64,000 bases of DNA from Chamaecyparis obtusa (taxonomy: Eukaryota > Streptophyta > Pinopsida > Cupressales > Cupressaceae). The notes beneath the pieces are model-generated. The model was not told the DNA's origin and did not search any database. It worked only from the letters and a program-made list of their open reading frames with translations. The stretch covers positions 630,001 to 694,000 of the forward strand of contig BSBK01007741.1 in assembly GCA_027943335.1 (NCBI GenBank), given 5' to 3'. Within the stretch, counting starts at the first letter, position 1. Each line of letters starts with the position of its first letter. The translations under genes and the position numbers were made by a program. Positions 12,201 through 23,357 of the stretch are shown piece after piece.

Positions 12201-13339
12201 CTTTGACTCAAGAAGGAGATATGGTATGTAAACTGAAGAAAGCATTATATGGACTAAAGCAAGCACCTAGAACTTGGTATGCTAGATTGGATAAGTATTT
12301 ATTGAAATTGAGATTTACTAAAGGAACATCAGATAGTAATCTATACACAAAAGAAATTGAAAATGGATTGTTAGTTATAGTTATTTTTGTTGATGACATT
12401 ATCTTTGGAGGAGAAGATGAAGCTAGTGACAAATTTGCTGATGAAATGAAGACTGAATTTGAAATGAGCATGATTGGTGAGATGAAATACTTTTTGGGAT
12501 TATAGATAACATAGAACAATGATGGTATCTTTGTTAGCCAGACAAAGTACTTGAATGATTTGCTTAAAAGATTTGGAATGGAGAACTGTAAACTAGTTGG
12601 AACACCTATGGTTATAGGACACAAACTATCTAGCAAAGATGAAACACCATCAGTTGAGTAGAAGAAATACAGATCCATGATTGGAGGATTGCAGTACTTA
12701 ACACACACTAGATCAGATATACAACATTCAGTTGGAATGGTAGCAAGATTTCAAGCTGAACCTAGTGAATCACATTATGCAGCAGTAAAGAGGATATTGA
12801 GATATTTAAGAGGCACAATGGACTATGGATTGTGGTATGAAAAATCTAATGATTTCACCCTATGTGCATATACAGATGCTGATTGGGGAGGTAGTGTTGA
12901 TGACAAGAAAAGCACCAGTGGAGGAGCCTTTTTTCTTGGAGGAAGATTGGTTTCCTGGTTGAGCAAGAAGTAGAATTGTATTCGACATAGTACAACAAAA
13001 GCAGAATATGTAGCAACAACAAACAATTGTAACCAGATAATTTGGATGAAGTAGATGCTGAAGGATATTGGAATTAAATTTTTTGAGCCTGTTGTCATAC
13101 ATTGTGACAACACCAACACAATCAGTATGTCTAAGAATCCTATATTGCATTCTAAAACTAAGCATATAGAGATCAAGTATCATGTTGTAAGAGAGAAAGT
13201 TTCTGAAAAAGAAGTCAGACTAGAGTAAATAAGCACAAAGTAACAGATAGCAGACATATTTACAAAGCCTTTGCCTAAGGATACATTTGAGTATTTGAGA
13301 GGTATGCTTAGGGTTATGCCCCAGCCTACTTTTGAGTAA
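9212..13339 (+). pseudogene. Copia gag-pol polyprotein remnant (element A)
   Basis: The start is taken as ATG 9212, the first Met before the gag core NFDSWKEKMK. Domains in order are: UBN2-type gag (9212-9733), a zinc knuckle CWTCQEYGHFASKC (about 10012-10053), protease (about 10275-10320, active site DNG instead of DSG), GAG-pre-integrase HHCC (about 10650-10780), and integrase with Asp in the SGP block, Asp in SDRGREF and Glu in KERRNK (10831-11200). They are followed by RT with FVDD (about 12388-12399) and RNase H (12840-13330) with the DIFTKPLP tail. Length and order are normal Copia. Stops include TAG at 10783, 12503, 12512, 12659, 12971 and 13052, mostly where relatives have CAG. A frameshift lies near 11340-11361. 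It cannot be expressed as one protein. Confidence 0.92.
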
Positions 13340-13720
13340 TGATGCAGTTGATTGCATCTGTTCAGTGGTATATGAGCCCTATCTTTTTCTAGATTGGATG
13401 TTGGTACTTTCTCTATGGGGGAGTATGTGTATCTGAGCTGAGTCATGAGGACTCTTGTGAATGTATTTTTTGAAACAGTGTCTTTTGACATTGAGTTGTT
13501 GTTGACATAGTGATGAAATTTCTATCATTGATGTCAATGGGGGAGAAGTATACATGAAAAACAATATAGAACATCTGTTGGAGAGAACTTAATAGGATAA
13601 CAAAGCAAGATTTGATTGATGAAGAAGATTTGAAGAATTTTCAGAGCATCGATGCAACAGTGTTGCAGTATTGGATTTTTGGAACATTGGATGTTTTTCA
13701 TCTATGTTGCCATCAATGTC

Positions 13721-13732
13721 AATGGGGAAGAT
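13721..13732 (+). other. Polypurine tract of Copia A
   Basis: AATGGGGAAGAT lies immediately before the 3' LTR TGTTAG, as expected for plus-strand priming. Confidence 0.75.
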
Positions 13733-14932
13733 TGTTAGGAATGAATGCTGAATGTTGGTAGTCATTCTGTAATAGTTGTTGTTTCATTCATGACTATGAT
13801 TTTCATTGATGTCAACACAGTGATCTTCTGGAGACTAGCAAAGAAGCAGACAGTGTTTTGATTAGTGCATGTGGGATATTGCAGTTGGAGCTATGCGATG
13901 TTGAGTTTATACTCTTTGATATGTTATATATCTATGGTTAAGAGCATAGACAATAATTCATTGATTCATGAAAGATATGAGCATTTTGGTAAAAGTAGTA
14001 TTTAGGCAGTGTTCCTGAGTAGCGGTTTGTGGAAATCAGATGATATCTCCTAATCGGGATGGAATCTAGTTTTTCACAGTTAAAGGGAAGTTTGAGATAC
14101 ATTGATGATGATGTGGTTCTTAGTGCAAACTTATAGGTCACACGAGTGAAGAGTTATTGTATTTGGAAGCCGATAGTTTTTGTGTAATTTTGATGTAGCG
14201 TATGGAAACTTTTATTTTGTAATTGTGTGCCAACTCATTTGTAATTATTTGAGTGTAGTATAAAGAAAGGAATGTTTTTCCTTATTGTATGTAGTTGAAA
14301 TGAGAAATAAGTGTGAGCATGGTTTGGTTGCATACAATGTAAGTATGAAGTGAAGAAAAGAGCCTAAGAGATTGTGAAAGTGAAATTGTGAAGGAAGACA
14401 TACGAAGTACAGAGATCTGGAATTGAGATCTAGTGTAGCAGTGAGTGTGGTTTGGCACAGCAAGGAGGTAACATATTTCATATTATTCTACTGAATAATA
14501 TCAAGGTTATTTGGACAGTGTGTTCGGTGATCTTACCCTGAAGCTATTTGGGCAGTGTGTCCTTCTGTCTTCCATAACTCTTAACAGGGTTAGAATTTTT
14601 TAACAGGGATTCAAAATCTCCTAATATGGATTTATATGTACTAAATGTATTTCATAAGACTCCTAACAAAGTCCATTCTCTCACAAGGAATATTCATATT
14701 AGTGCATCTTTTGTGGGCATCATTCCCACCGGGGTTTACTCTTTGATCAAGAGGTTCCCTAGTCAACATATCTTGTGTTATTGTGTCATTATGTATGAAT
14801 ATCTTTGTATGGTTAGTAATTGCATTTCTTACATGGTTAAATGCTGTTGAAAATGTTAAAATTTGTAATTATCTGATAACTGATTCACCTCCCCCCCCTC
14901 TCAGTTGTCTTGGTGGACTTTACTTTCTAACA
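13733..14932 (+). repeat. 3' LTR of Copia A
   Basis: 1,200 bp direct repeat of 7958-9155, starting TGTTAGGAATG and ending TTTCTAACA, followed by the TTGAC target-site copy. Confidence 0.93.
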
Positions 14933-14937
14933 TTGAC

Positions 14938-16286
14938 TAGTGCATAGGCTTGTTTTTCATTTATGTCATATTTCAACTCAGCTGCCTATAAGGATTTGCT
15001 AAAAAAATATATGGGTTGTTCAAAACCCTCTGAATTCTTTTGTAATAAGACTGCAACAATAGTGTGATATGAAGCAAAGGAGAGAATCTAAATAGGCATG
15101 CTAAAATCTGGTGATCTTAATACATGAGCACTTTTAATGGCTTTCCTGATGTCAGAAAAGGCTTTCTTGGCCTCCTCACTCCACTCAATTTTTGCATTCT
15201 TCTTGAGCATCTTGGAGATAGGGACACTAATTTTAGCAAAGTCTATGATAAACCTTCTGACAAAATTTATCTAGCCAAAGAAAGATTGGATATAACATTT
15301 CTTGGTAATGGTACCTTATCAATTGTTGCCACTCTTTTAGGATCAATCTTAACTCCATCTTTAGATACAATATGGCCTAAAAGTTTTCCCTCAGTTACCC
15401 CAAAAGCACACTTCCTTAGATTAAGGGAAACCCCATATTCTAGGGCTCTTACAAATTTTTTTCCCAAGTGGCCATAATGCTGCTCTTTCTTTTCTGAATA
15501 AGCTATCAGGTCATCCTGATAAACAACAAGAATTTTTTTTATAAAATCTGTAAATGCCACATCCATGGCCCTTTGAAAGGTAGCCCCAGCATTGGTTAAA
15601 CCAAAAGGCATCCTAACATATACATACGTACCCCATGGAGTAGTGAATGCAATTTTGAACTACTCTATTTCCTTGACAACTACCTGATTGTAACTAGAAA
15701 AACCATGCATCATGGACATCAATTCAGATCCAGGGACTCTTTGCAACATGGCTTCCATGTTTGGTAGACCATAATTATCTTTTAAGGAATTTATGTTCAC
15801 ATTTTTAAAGTCTACATAGAGTCTGATGTCTCCATTCTTCTTTCTCACTGGGACAAGGTTAGAGACCCATGTTGAATGTCTTATAGGCTAGATAATGCCT
15901 GCATCACTCATATTTTTTAATTCATCTTGCATCTTGGGTGCCAGAGTAGGGTTGACAGGTCTAAGATTTTGTCTGAAGGGCTTGGTGTTTTCCTTCAAGG
16001 GGATTTCATGCTAAAATAAATCCTTTGTATATGCCTTTAGGTCATCATAAGACCAAGCAAAGACATGCCTATATTTTCTGAGAAGTTTTATCAATGATTT
16101 TGTGATTTCAAGAATCAAACTTCCCCTAATGTATACATTCTTTGGGTCTTCCCTTGTCCCTAGGTTTATTTCTTCTACACCTTCAGGCTTACTCAAAGGC
16201 ATTTTTTGAAAAGAGCTATCATGATTATCAAATGCTCTTTCTAGCACTACCAAACCCTTTGGGACCCTATTTGACTTAAGCTGCAA
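14938..16286 (-). pseudogene. Reverse transcriptase and Ty3 RNase H N-terminus of the giant element
   Basis: Minus strand. Positions 16286-16011 are the pre-RT linker (FAWSYDDLK). The RT fingers and palm cover 15900-15267: KKNGDIRLYVDF near 15845-15810, MPFGLTNAGATFQRAMD near 15611, and the polymerase box YQDD near 15515, where YVDD or YMDD is commoner elsewhere. GHIVSKDGVKIDP follows at about 15390. After a frameshift near 15275 the RNase H N-terminus continues (ASYHTIVAVLLQKN near 15070) to the Copia A insertion at 14938. It resumes at 7957. TAG codons lie between blocks, for example near 15888 and 15661. Confidence 0.88.
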
Positions 16287-16345
16287 GACTTCATTGTCAA
16301 GGAAAGTATCCCCATTGTCTGATTTTTTAATACATTCAGCAAAAT

Positions 16346-16774
16346 TTATCCCTCAATCTTTGATATCCCTACAAAAGTGATATCCTCTACTCTTAAAGAA
16401 ATTTTATCCAGTAAGTCTTCCATTCTATTATGACCTCTATCCATCCAATCAATACAAAAAGCATCAAAATGTTCTATCTCATCCCAAACAACATTCCTAT
16501 ATTGTCTTAATCTCTTATTTCTTGACACATATTTAGATCTTACCTGAGATACAACCAATTCTGAATGTCCAATAAATCTAAGATTTTTGATCTTGTGTTT
16601 TGAGGCTAACCTTAATCCTATCAATAAAGCCTCATACTTTGCAGTGTTATTTGTACAAGAAAATAGCAGGGAGAAAGAGAACTTAAAGGTTTTTTCAGCA
16701 GGAGAAATTAGTAATACACCTACACTAGACCCCTCTTTAGAACTTGCACCATCAAAATACATGGTCCAGAGGTC
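16346..16774 (-). pseudogene. Archaeal-type RNase H (aRNH) located upstream of RT in the giant element
   Basis: The open frame of about 138 residues begins with MYFDGASS (first catalytic Asp, about 16755), followed by a Glu in KYEALLIGL (about 16640). The third acidic position, normally in a GDSEL block, reads GHSEL (about 16570), so Asp is His. An Asp in MEDLLDK near 16420 could be the last ligand. This domain is distinct from the Ty3 RNase H after RT. It belongs to the second RNase H found in Tat elements. Its position between protease and RT is seen directly: element B is inserted just upstream (16775), and the RT linker follows about 60 bp downstream. Confidence 0.82.
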
Positions 16775-16779
16775 ATTTT

Positions 16780-17910
16780 TGTTGGAAATTTGTCTATACT
16801 GAGATATATGACTAGTTATAGTGTTGTCATTATGGCAACAAAGTCATATAGCAGTTTGGAGTTAGCGCACTAAGTGTAAAGATCATAATTCAGTTAAGTG
16901 TTGAAGATTGGACAACATACAAAGCACCAGAGACCTAGAGCATCAATGCACATGTGTACAGATGAATTATGGTATGCACCCTAGAAGTTAAGGTTGTTAG
17001 ACTATACTTATGCTTAGTCTGAGAGTGCATAAGTAGATATGAAAAGATGTGAAAGTTATAGTCAGTTGAAATTGCACAGTCGGTATGTGCCAACAGCGAA
17101 TAGAGCATGGAGCCGACAGTGACTATTTTGGTATGCAATTATAAATTAATGTTGTAGAAGCTATGCACCCATTGTATTTAGGTTTTCAACATATGTATAT
17201 GTATAATTGTAAGCATGCTTAAGCCAATTCATTTGGAAGTGTTATTTGTAATTAGTTATAGGGCCGACCTAATTGTATATTTGGTATGAGCACATAAATA
17301 TAAGGTGTGCCCATTGTAATCGACATGGAAGTCAAGAAAGTTGTAATAGAGTTGAGGTAAGCAGAGTAGAGGTATGCAAAGTGAGCATAAGATGTATTAG
17401 AGCTTTGCTAGAGGTCAAAGCATCAGTGCACTAAAGGAACTGATCAGACAAGCAGTGTCATAGAAATAATTCACTTGCAGATATAGTGTGTATCTAATCT
17501 CAGAAGGTTGTAGCCTTCATCATTTGAGCAGTGAGCTCTAGGATAGTGAGTCCACTCCCCTAATAGGGATCATTGTAAAAGACTCCTAATAGGGTCTGAC
17601 CCTTAACCAAGTCTACTATACTAAAAGAATTATAAAGCTACTCCTAATAGGGTAAAGGATCTTCTAACAAGGATCCCAAAACACTAGTACAGATTATTAG
17701 TGGGTATCAAGTCCCATCAGGGTTTTTACCTATTTTGGTTTCCCCGTAACCATATTGGTGTCATGTGTTAATTTTATGTTTCATGTTTATGTGAATTTTT
17801 AATTCAGTACTTAAGCATTTATAATTTAGTATTTAGATTAAGTGAAAAGTTAAAATACAGTGAAAATTGATTCACCCCCCCGCCCCCTCTCAGTGTTCCC
17901 ATTCCTAACA
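16780..17910 (+). repeat. 5' LTR of element B
   Basis: 1,131 bp, matching 22228-23352. It contains a weak TATA-like TAAATATAAG at 17295-17304 and an array of CTAATAGGG-type repeats at about 17560-17680. A C-rich tract at about 17873-17888 precedes the CCTAACA end. Confidence 0.92.
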
Positions 17911-17912
17911 AT

Positions 17913-17924
17913 TGGTATCAGAGC
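17913..17924 (+). other. Primer binding site of element B (tRNA-iMet)
   Basis: TGGTATCAGAGC lies two bases after the LTR end, identical to the PBS of Copia A. Confidence 0.85.
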
Positions 17925-17964
17925 TTTGGTCCTTAGCAAAGAAGTTTAACCACTTGAGGATATC

Positions 17965-19095
17965 ATGGAAAAAGAAGATATGAAACATTTGAAGAAGAAT
18001 CTTGAAGCAACTCTTGAAGACATAGACAATTCAGAAAGAGAAATTGATGAACTGAAGGAAAAAGTCAGTGATGCTCAATTAGTTATCAAAAGACTAAGAA
18101 AATATTTGAAAGCACTATCGAATAGTGAACTTGAAGAAAAAGTCAAGAAGTTGAGTGACGAAAATGCATCCTTATTAAGTCAACTTGAAGAATTAGATGA
18201 TAAAGTGATGAATAATCAAGATGTCTACAATGAACAAGTCAAAGAGAACCTTCAACTAAATGAAGAACTAAAGGAAGCTAACCTAGAAATATTGGAGCTA
18301 AAGAATATCAAAGAAAGCTTGGAATCTGAATTAAAGAAGTCAAAGGATCATATTGACAAATTACACACCAGTGCTGAATTGATAGAATCATAGTTGTATG
18401 CAAGAAGAATCAAAGGAGACACTAGTTGTACTGGATACAATGAAGCATAGAATCAGATTGATAGTATGTGAGCAAGAAAGGATTCACAAAAGAACTCTAC
18501 TGATATTGGGAAGATTGAAGATCAAACCAAAGTCAATAGTGATCCTCCTAAGAATGAGCACAAGCTTGTAGAATGCACCTATTTTGCATGTAACAAGCAT
18601 GGACACATGGCAAGGAACTGTACAAAGGTAAAACCTTTCAATGGTTACTATTATACATGTAATAGATTTGGTCATAGAGCAATAAATTGCAAGACTAGTA
18701 AGAAGAACAAGATTCAGCATGATCAAAGAAATCAGAATCAAACCAATGCAAGAAGTTATCAGAATGTTACATGTTAGATATGTAACAATAATGGTTACTC
18801 AGCTAGAACATGTAGAATGGTGACTCATGTCAATGCACCGAGGAATGATAAACCTCTAGTGATTTGTCACACCTATAACAAGGTTGGACATATCTCAAAG
18901 TTTTGTAGATCAAGGATGCAAGGTCAGGAAAGCCCTAAAAGGACCGAAGAACCAGTTTTGGATCTTGAAGTAGAAGTCAAGTTTGTAAAAGCCTCAGAGG
19001 ATGTGAGCTTGATTTGGTTAGAAGGAAAGAAGGACAATGTTGTTGAGAATATATTGGATGCATCCCAAGTGTACGCACCCTCTACATCTACATAA
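17965..19095 (+). pseudogene. Gag-like coiled-coil and zinc-knuckle ORF (element B)
   Basis: ATG 17965 opens 142 residues (to 18393) dominated by Leu, Glu and Lys heptads, a clear coiled coil. After a stop, four zinc-knuckle-like blocks follow: about 18577-18630 (two Cys and His present, last Cys in RNC), 18646-18693 (first Cys replaced by Tyr), 18771-18815 (His replaced by Tyr, TAG between the Cys) and 18862-18909 (second Cys replaced by Tyr). The 18817-19095 frame continues with an acidic tail. This resembles a nucleocapsid-type gag with a coiled coil, but no UBN2 core is recognisable. Stops near 18391 and 18776 break it. Confidence 0.7.
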
Positions 19096-19262
19096 ATGGC
19101 CCTTAGGGTCATAGGGGGAGCTAATTTAGCTCTAGACCCCTGTGTGGCTAGTATACTCATCCTTAGAGTATGCACCTTTGGACTTAAGCTATTGGAATGT
19201 ATAGGAACCTTTTTGCAAGAGTGCACATGTTGATTGTTGGTGAAGTCAAGTTTAAAAATTTG

Positions 19263-22027
19263 AAGTGACAGACCTTTCTAAGATAGGCGCCATCCTTCCT
19301 GTGGGTAAGGATGTTAGGAAAATGGTGGAGCAAGTGTGTAAATCTAGAAGTGATAAGCATGACATGACCATTGAGCCTATAGAGAAACCAAACATCAAGT
19401 TGATATCAATGATATTGGATTATAGATTTCATCACACCAGCAGGGTGAATAGTGTGTCTACGGGCACTATTCTAGCAACCATCCATCTTGTGCAAGAAGA
19501 TGGAGAGTTCAACTTGTGTGAAATCTTGCATGCATAGTTGATAGACAATATCAAAGCTATCAAATATGATAAGACTAAGGTATTCAGGTTTGGGTCCCTA
19601 ATCATTTATATGTAGCTTCATATAGTTGGTAAAGTGTCAGATTTGTATCTAGACAAGTCCATTCCTACCATGCCACAAATATCAAACAAGGCATCCACAT
19701 AAAGCACACTTAGAGATTACATTACCCTAGAATTGAAGACTTTCAGAGCAAGAATGCAAATGAGGTATATGATTCTTGAAAGTATTGTAGAGAAGTATAA
19801 GGATACAATATGCTTCATGGTGGAGATTGATACTACTTGTATGGAAGCTATGGAACCTAGAACTAAGTGGATTCATCCCCTTGGGTATGAGGTTGATGAA
19901 AAATTTCTTGAAGCTTATGCACAGGTACTGCTATTAGCCCCTAAGGATGACAATGAATCTAGGTGAGGAACCTATGAAGAAAAGACTAGAGAAGTTGATG
20001 CTAAGTTGAACAGTGCTGCAACAAAAAGAAAGGTTGCAAAGGTCACATCAGAAATCCTAAGAATTCATGGTGTATCACAAGAAAACCTTTATAAAGAAAG
20101 GGATGAGAAGATTTCCCTAAAATTGAAGAGGGCGGCAAAAGAACAAGAGGATCCCAAGTTGAAAAAGATAAAAATTGAGAAAGATGTCAGTCAGAAGGAT
20201 AAAGAAGACAGTACTCCTTTTGCACCCATAGATACTCCTCTGGAGTATAAGCCTTTGTTCAAAAGGAAGAAAGAAGCTAGCACTAGTCATCCATCCTCTT
20301 GATCTTTAAGGAGAAAGAAGAACACTCAAGCACCTCCTCGGGCAGGATTCAAACCCAGCCTCAAATTTCTAAATACAAGAATTGTTGATGAGGGAAGAAT
20401 TGATCAAGTAGAAAAGTTCTATGAATCTTACAGTGAGATTGAAAAATTAGAGATTCATAATATGATTGTCAAACATATGATCAAATTCAAGAAAATAGTC
20501 CTTGAGCTGAAAATAGAAATTCCAGATAAAGTATGGGATATTTCTGAAAATCTAAAGAGACAAGATAATGATGAATATCAAAGAATAAAAGAAAAAGTAT
20601 TAGAAGATACTCTGCCAGTATGTTCTAAAGAAGAAGTGGAACTGATATTGAATTTTTTGAAGCCACACCTTAGAAGAAAAATGAGAACTCTTCATATCAT
20701 GAAAAAATATTATGAGTTGATTACGAAGGAAATAGAAAAAGCATTTGAGAAAGTGTTGTTAGAACAACAGATCAAACCACCTACTGCGCCCATCACTCAT
20801 GCACCCATCAAGGAAGATAAAGTGGTAGAGCCCACTAATGTACCAAGGATAGGCCCTTAGGACTCAATGCCCATAGCATAAACTCAAATAGAAGTAGATC
20901 AGTCTGTGCCTATGATAGAATCACCCAAAGAAAGCACAATTATCATAGATAATGTGGAAATAGCGATGGCGGCTACTGATAAGGAGTTAGAAAAATTTGA
21001 AGAAGCATTTGTTAGCACTAAGGAAGCAAAAATCCTATGCAGTAATATCCCTCAAACTCAACAAGAAGAATTAATCATAGAAGATATATCTGATGAAGAA
21101 AAGAAAGGAGTAGAGGTAGAAAAGATAGATGAATCTTCTTCTAATTTGGTCAAGGTGAAGCAAGAGATGATGGATAGGACTCCCATCACTCCCTCCTCAG
21201 CATTGTTGTCAAGTTTCACACCTAATACTAGCAGTTTGGACTCCTAGAAGGAAGAATACCTAATTAACTTCAGCATCCTAGCTATGGAGAAGGCCAAGGA
21301 GAAGCAAGTAATGAGAAATCCTCTCCTAGTAGAATCAGTAAATATTTTGAACAATTTTCTAGCAGAGGATAAGAAGATGGAAAATGTACATTCAGTTGAT
21401 GATGCTATCATAGTCATCTCTGAGTTCAAAGTTAATTTTTCTAGCTTAGAAGAATCTGCGGCCATAGTGGTAGAGGAGAAATACTTAAAGAAGAGACTCA
21501 ATGAACTGATAATTAATTTTGTACTAGACTTGACCTCTCTTAAGTCTGGTCAGGCATCATTGAAGGAATTTGCAGAGCAAGGAAGGAAATTTATTACAGA
21601 ATCCATGGATCAAGATAAGTTCACTGATGCCCATTTGAAGAAGATAAAAGATGAAGAGGCAATGATTGAGAAGGTGAAGATTTTAGTATTAGAAACTTCC
21701 ACTAATGTAAACATGTGTAACAATATCTATCAATGATAGTTGGATATAATTGGGAAGGCATAAAAAGAAATAGAAAAGATAAGATCTAGACAGACTCAAT
21801 TGAGGAATGCTCTTGCGCCCTCTCTAGATATTCTCAGTCAAAACATAAAGGAGATTGATGTGACCATGATAACCTATGATCAAGGTTTGAGCATAGAATT
21901 GGAGAAGATGGAGAAGCTACAATATGCATTATGTGCCCATCTATAGATAGTCAATTATCTGATAACCTTTTGGAAGAAGGAGATCCAAAAACTCAAGATT
22001 GCATATCTGGATGTTTTCCCTCAGTAA
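19263..22027 (+). pseudogene. Long unknown ORF of element B
   Basis: Open segments 19265-19537, 19733-19966, 20006-20302, 20462-20860, 20906-21247 and 21284-21736 form one chain of about 900 codons to TAA 22025-22027. They are split mostly by single stops. The first part (19300-19690) vaguely recalls the 'putative plant transposon protein' regions in large plant non-autonomous retroelements, with a hydrophobic core around GSLIIYM. The remainder is highly charged, Lys- and Glu-rich and mostly helical, with a basic KLKKIKIEK stretch near 20158. There are no enzymatic motifs. The chain's persistence suggests it was translated in the ancestor. Confidence 0.6.
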
Positions 22028-22212
22028 GTGTATGTAGATAAAGTTTTTTGATGCACCTTTGTCATTAATGTCAAAGGGGGAATTGTATAGAATATGGGGT
22101 ACATATATGTATAATGAGATATAAGAGTATGTATAAAGATGTATAGAAGACAAAAAGTTTTTATCTTAAGGGACAGTTAGAGACTTAGCCATATTCCTTT
22201 GTTTCCATCAAT

Positions 22213-22227
22213 GAAAAAGGGAGAGAT
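22213..22227 (+). other. Polypurine tract of element B
   Basis: GAAAAAGGGAGAGAT lies directly before the 3' LTR TGTTGG. Confidence 0.75.
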
Positions 22228-23352
22228 TGTTGGAAAGTTGTATATACTAAGATATATGATTATTTATAGTTTTTTCATTATGGAAACAAAGTCACATAGC
22301 AGTTTGGAGTCAGGACACTAAGTGTAAAGATCAGAATTTAGTTAAGTGTTGAAGATTGGACAACATACAGAGCACTAGAGACTCAGAGTATTAGCGCACG
22401 TGTGTACGGATGAATTATGGTATGCACCCTGGAAGTTAAGATTGTTAGACTATACTTATGAATATTATAAGAGTGCATAAGTAGATATGGAAATATATGA
22501 AAGTTACATTCAGTTGAAGTTGCATAGCCAGTATGTGCCACCAGCGAACAGAGCATGGAGCCGACAGTGACTATTTTGGTATGCGATTATAAATTAATGT
22601 TGTAGAGGTTATGCACCCATTTTATTTAGGTTTCTGACATGTTTATATGTATAATTGTAAGCACACTTAAGCCAATTCATTTGGAAGCATTATTTGTAAT
22701 AAGTTATAGGGTTGACCTAATTGTATATTTGGTATGAGTGCATAAATATAAGGTGCGCCCATTGTAATCAGCATGGAAGTCAAGAAGTTGTAATAGAGTT
22801 GAGATAAGTAGAGAAAAGGTATGTGAAGTGAGCATAAGATGTATTAGAGCTTTGCTAGAGGTCAAAGCATCAATGCACCAAAGGAACTGATCAGACAAGC
22901 AGTGTCACATCAATAGTTCACCTGTAGATATAGTCTGTATCTGATCTCAGAAGGTTGTAGCCTTCATCATTTGAGCAATGAGCTCTAGGATAGTGAGTCC
23001 ACTCCCCTAATAGGGATCATTTTAAAAGACTCCTAACAAGGTTTGACCCTTAACCAGGTCTATTGTACTAAAAGCATTGTAAAGCTACTCCTAACAGGGT
23101 AAAGGATCTTCTAACAAGGATCACAAAACACTAGTGTAGATTATTAGTGGGTATCAAGTCCCACTTGGGTTTTTACCTATTTGGGTTTCCCCATAACCAT
23201 ATTGGTGTCATGTGTTAATTTCATGTTTCATGTTTATGTGAATGTTTAATTTAGTACTTAAGCATTTATAATTTAGTATTCATATTAAGTGAAAAGTTAA
23301 AATACAGTGAACACTGATTCACCCCCCCCTCTTAGTGTTCCCATTCCTAACA
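22228..23352 (+). repeat. 3' LTR of element B
   Basis: 1,125 bp direct repeat of 16780-17910, ending CATTCCTAACA, followed by TSD ATTTT. Confidence 0.92.
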
Positions 23353-23357
23353 ATTTT

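Larger units (their letters stand above)
7958..14932 (+). mobile_element. Copia LTR retrotransposon A, nested in the giant element
   Basis: A plus-strand element of 6,975 bp is flanked by a perfect 5-bp TSD, TTGAC, at 7953-7957 and 14933-14937. LTRs are 7958-9155 and 13733-14932, with TGTTAG and CTAACA ends (the left copy begins TATTAG). The tRNA-iMet PBS is at 9158-9169 and the PPT at 13721-13732. It splits the Ty3 RNase H of the host element: residues read continuously from 14938 across to 7957 once the insertion is removed. Gag-pol is present but interrupted by about a dozen stops or shifts. Confidence 0.95.
16780..23352 (+). mobile_element. Non-autonomous LTR retrotransposon B (LARD-like, no polymerase)
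   Basis: 6,573 bp, flanked by a perfect TSD, ATTTT, at 16775-16779 and 23353-23357. LTRs are 16780-17910 and 22228-23352, with TGTTGG and CCTAACA ends. The tRNA-iMet PBS is at 17913-17924 and a purine tract at 22213-22227. The 4.3 kb interior has a coiled-coil/zinc-knuckle ORF and a second long ORF of unknown function, but I find no protease, integrase, RT or RNase H on either strand. Its LTR 3' ends resemble those of Copia A and D (GATTCACC, C-run, CTCTCAGT), so Copia machinery probably mobilised it in trans. Confidence 0.92.

Noticed and set aside
9212..13339. Possibility that frequent in-frame TAG means a reassigned or suppressed codon.
   Set aside because: Frameshifts, TAA stops and lost catalytic residues occur in the same elements, and CAG is preserved in sister copies. 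Methylation decay explains the pattern.
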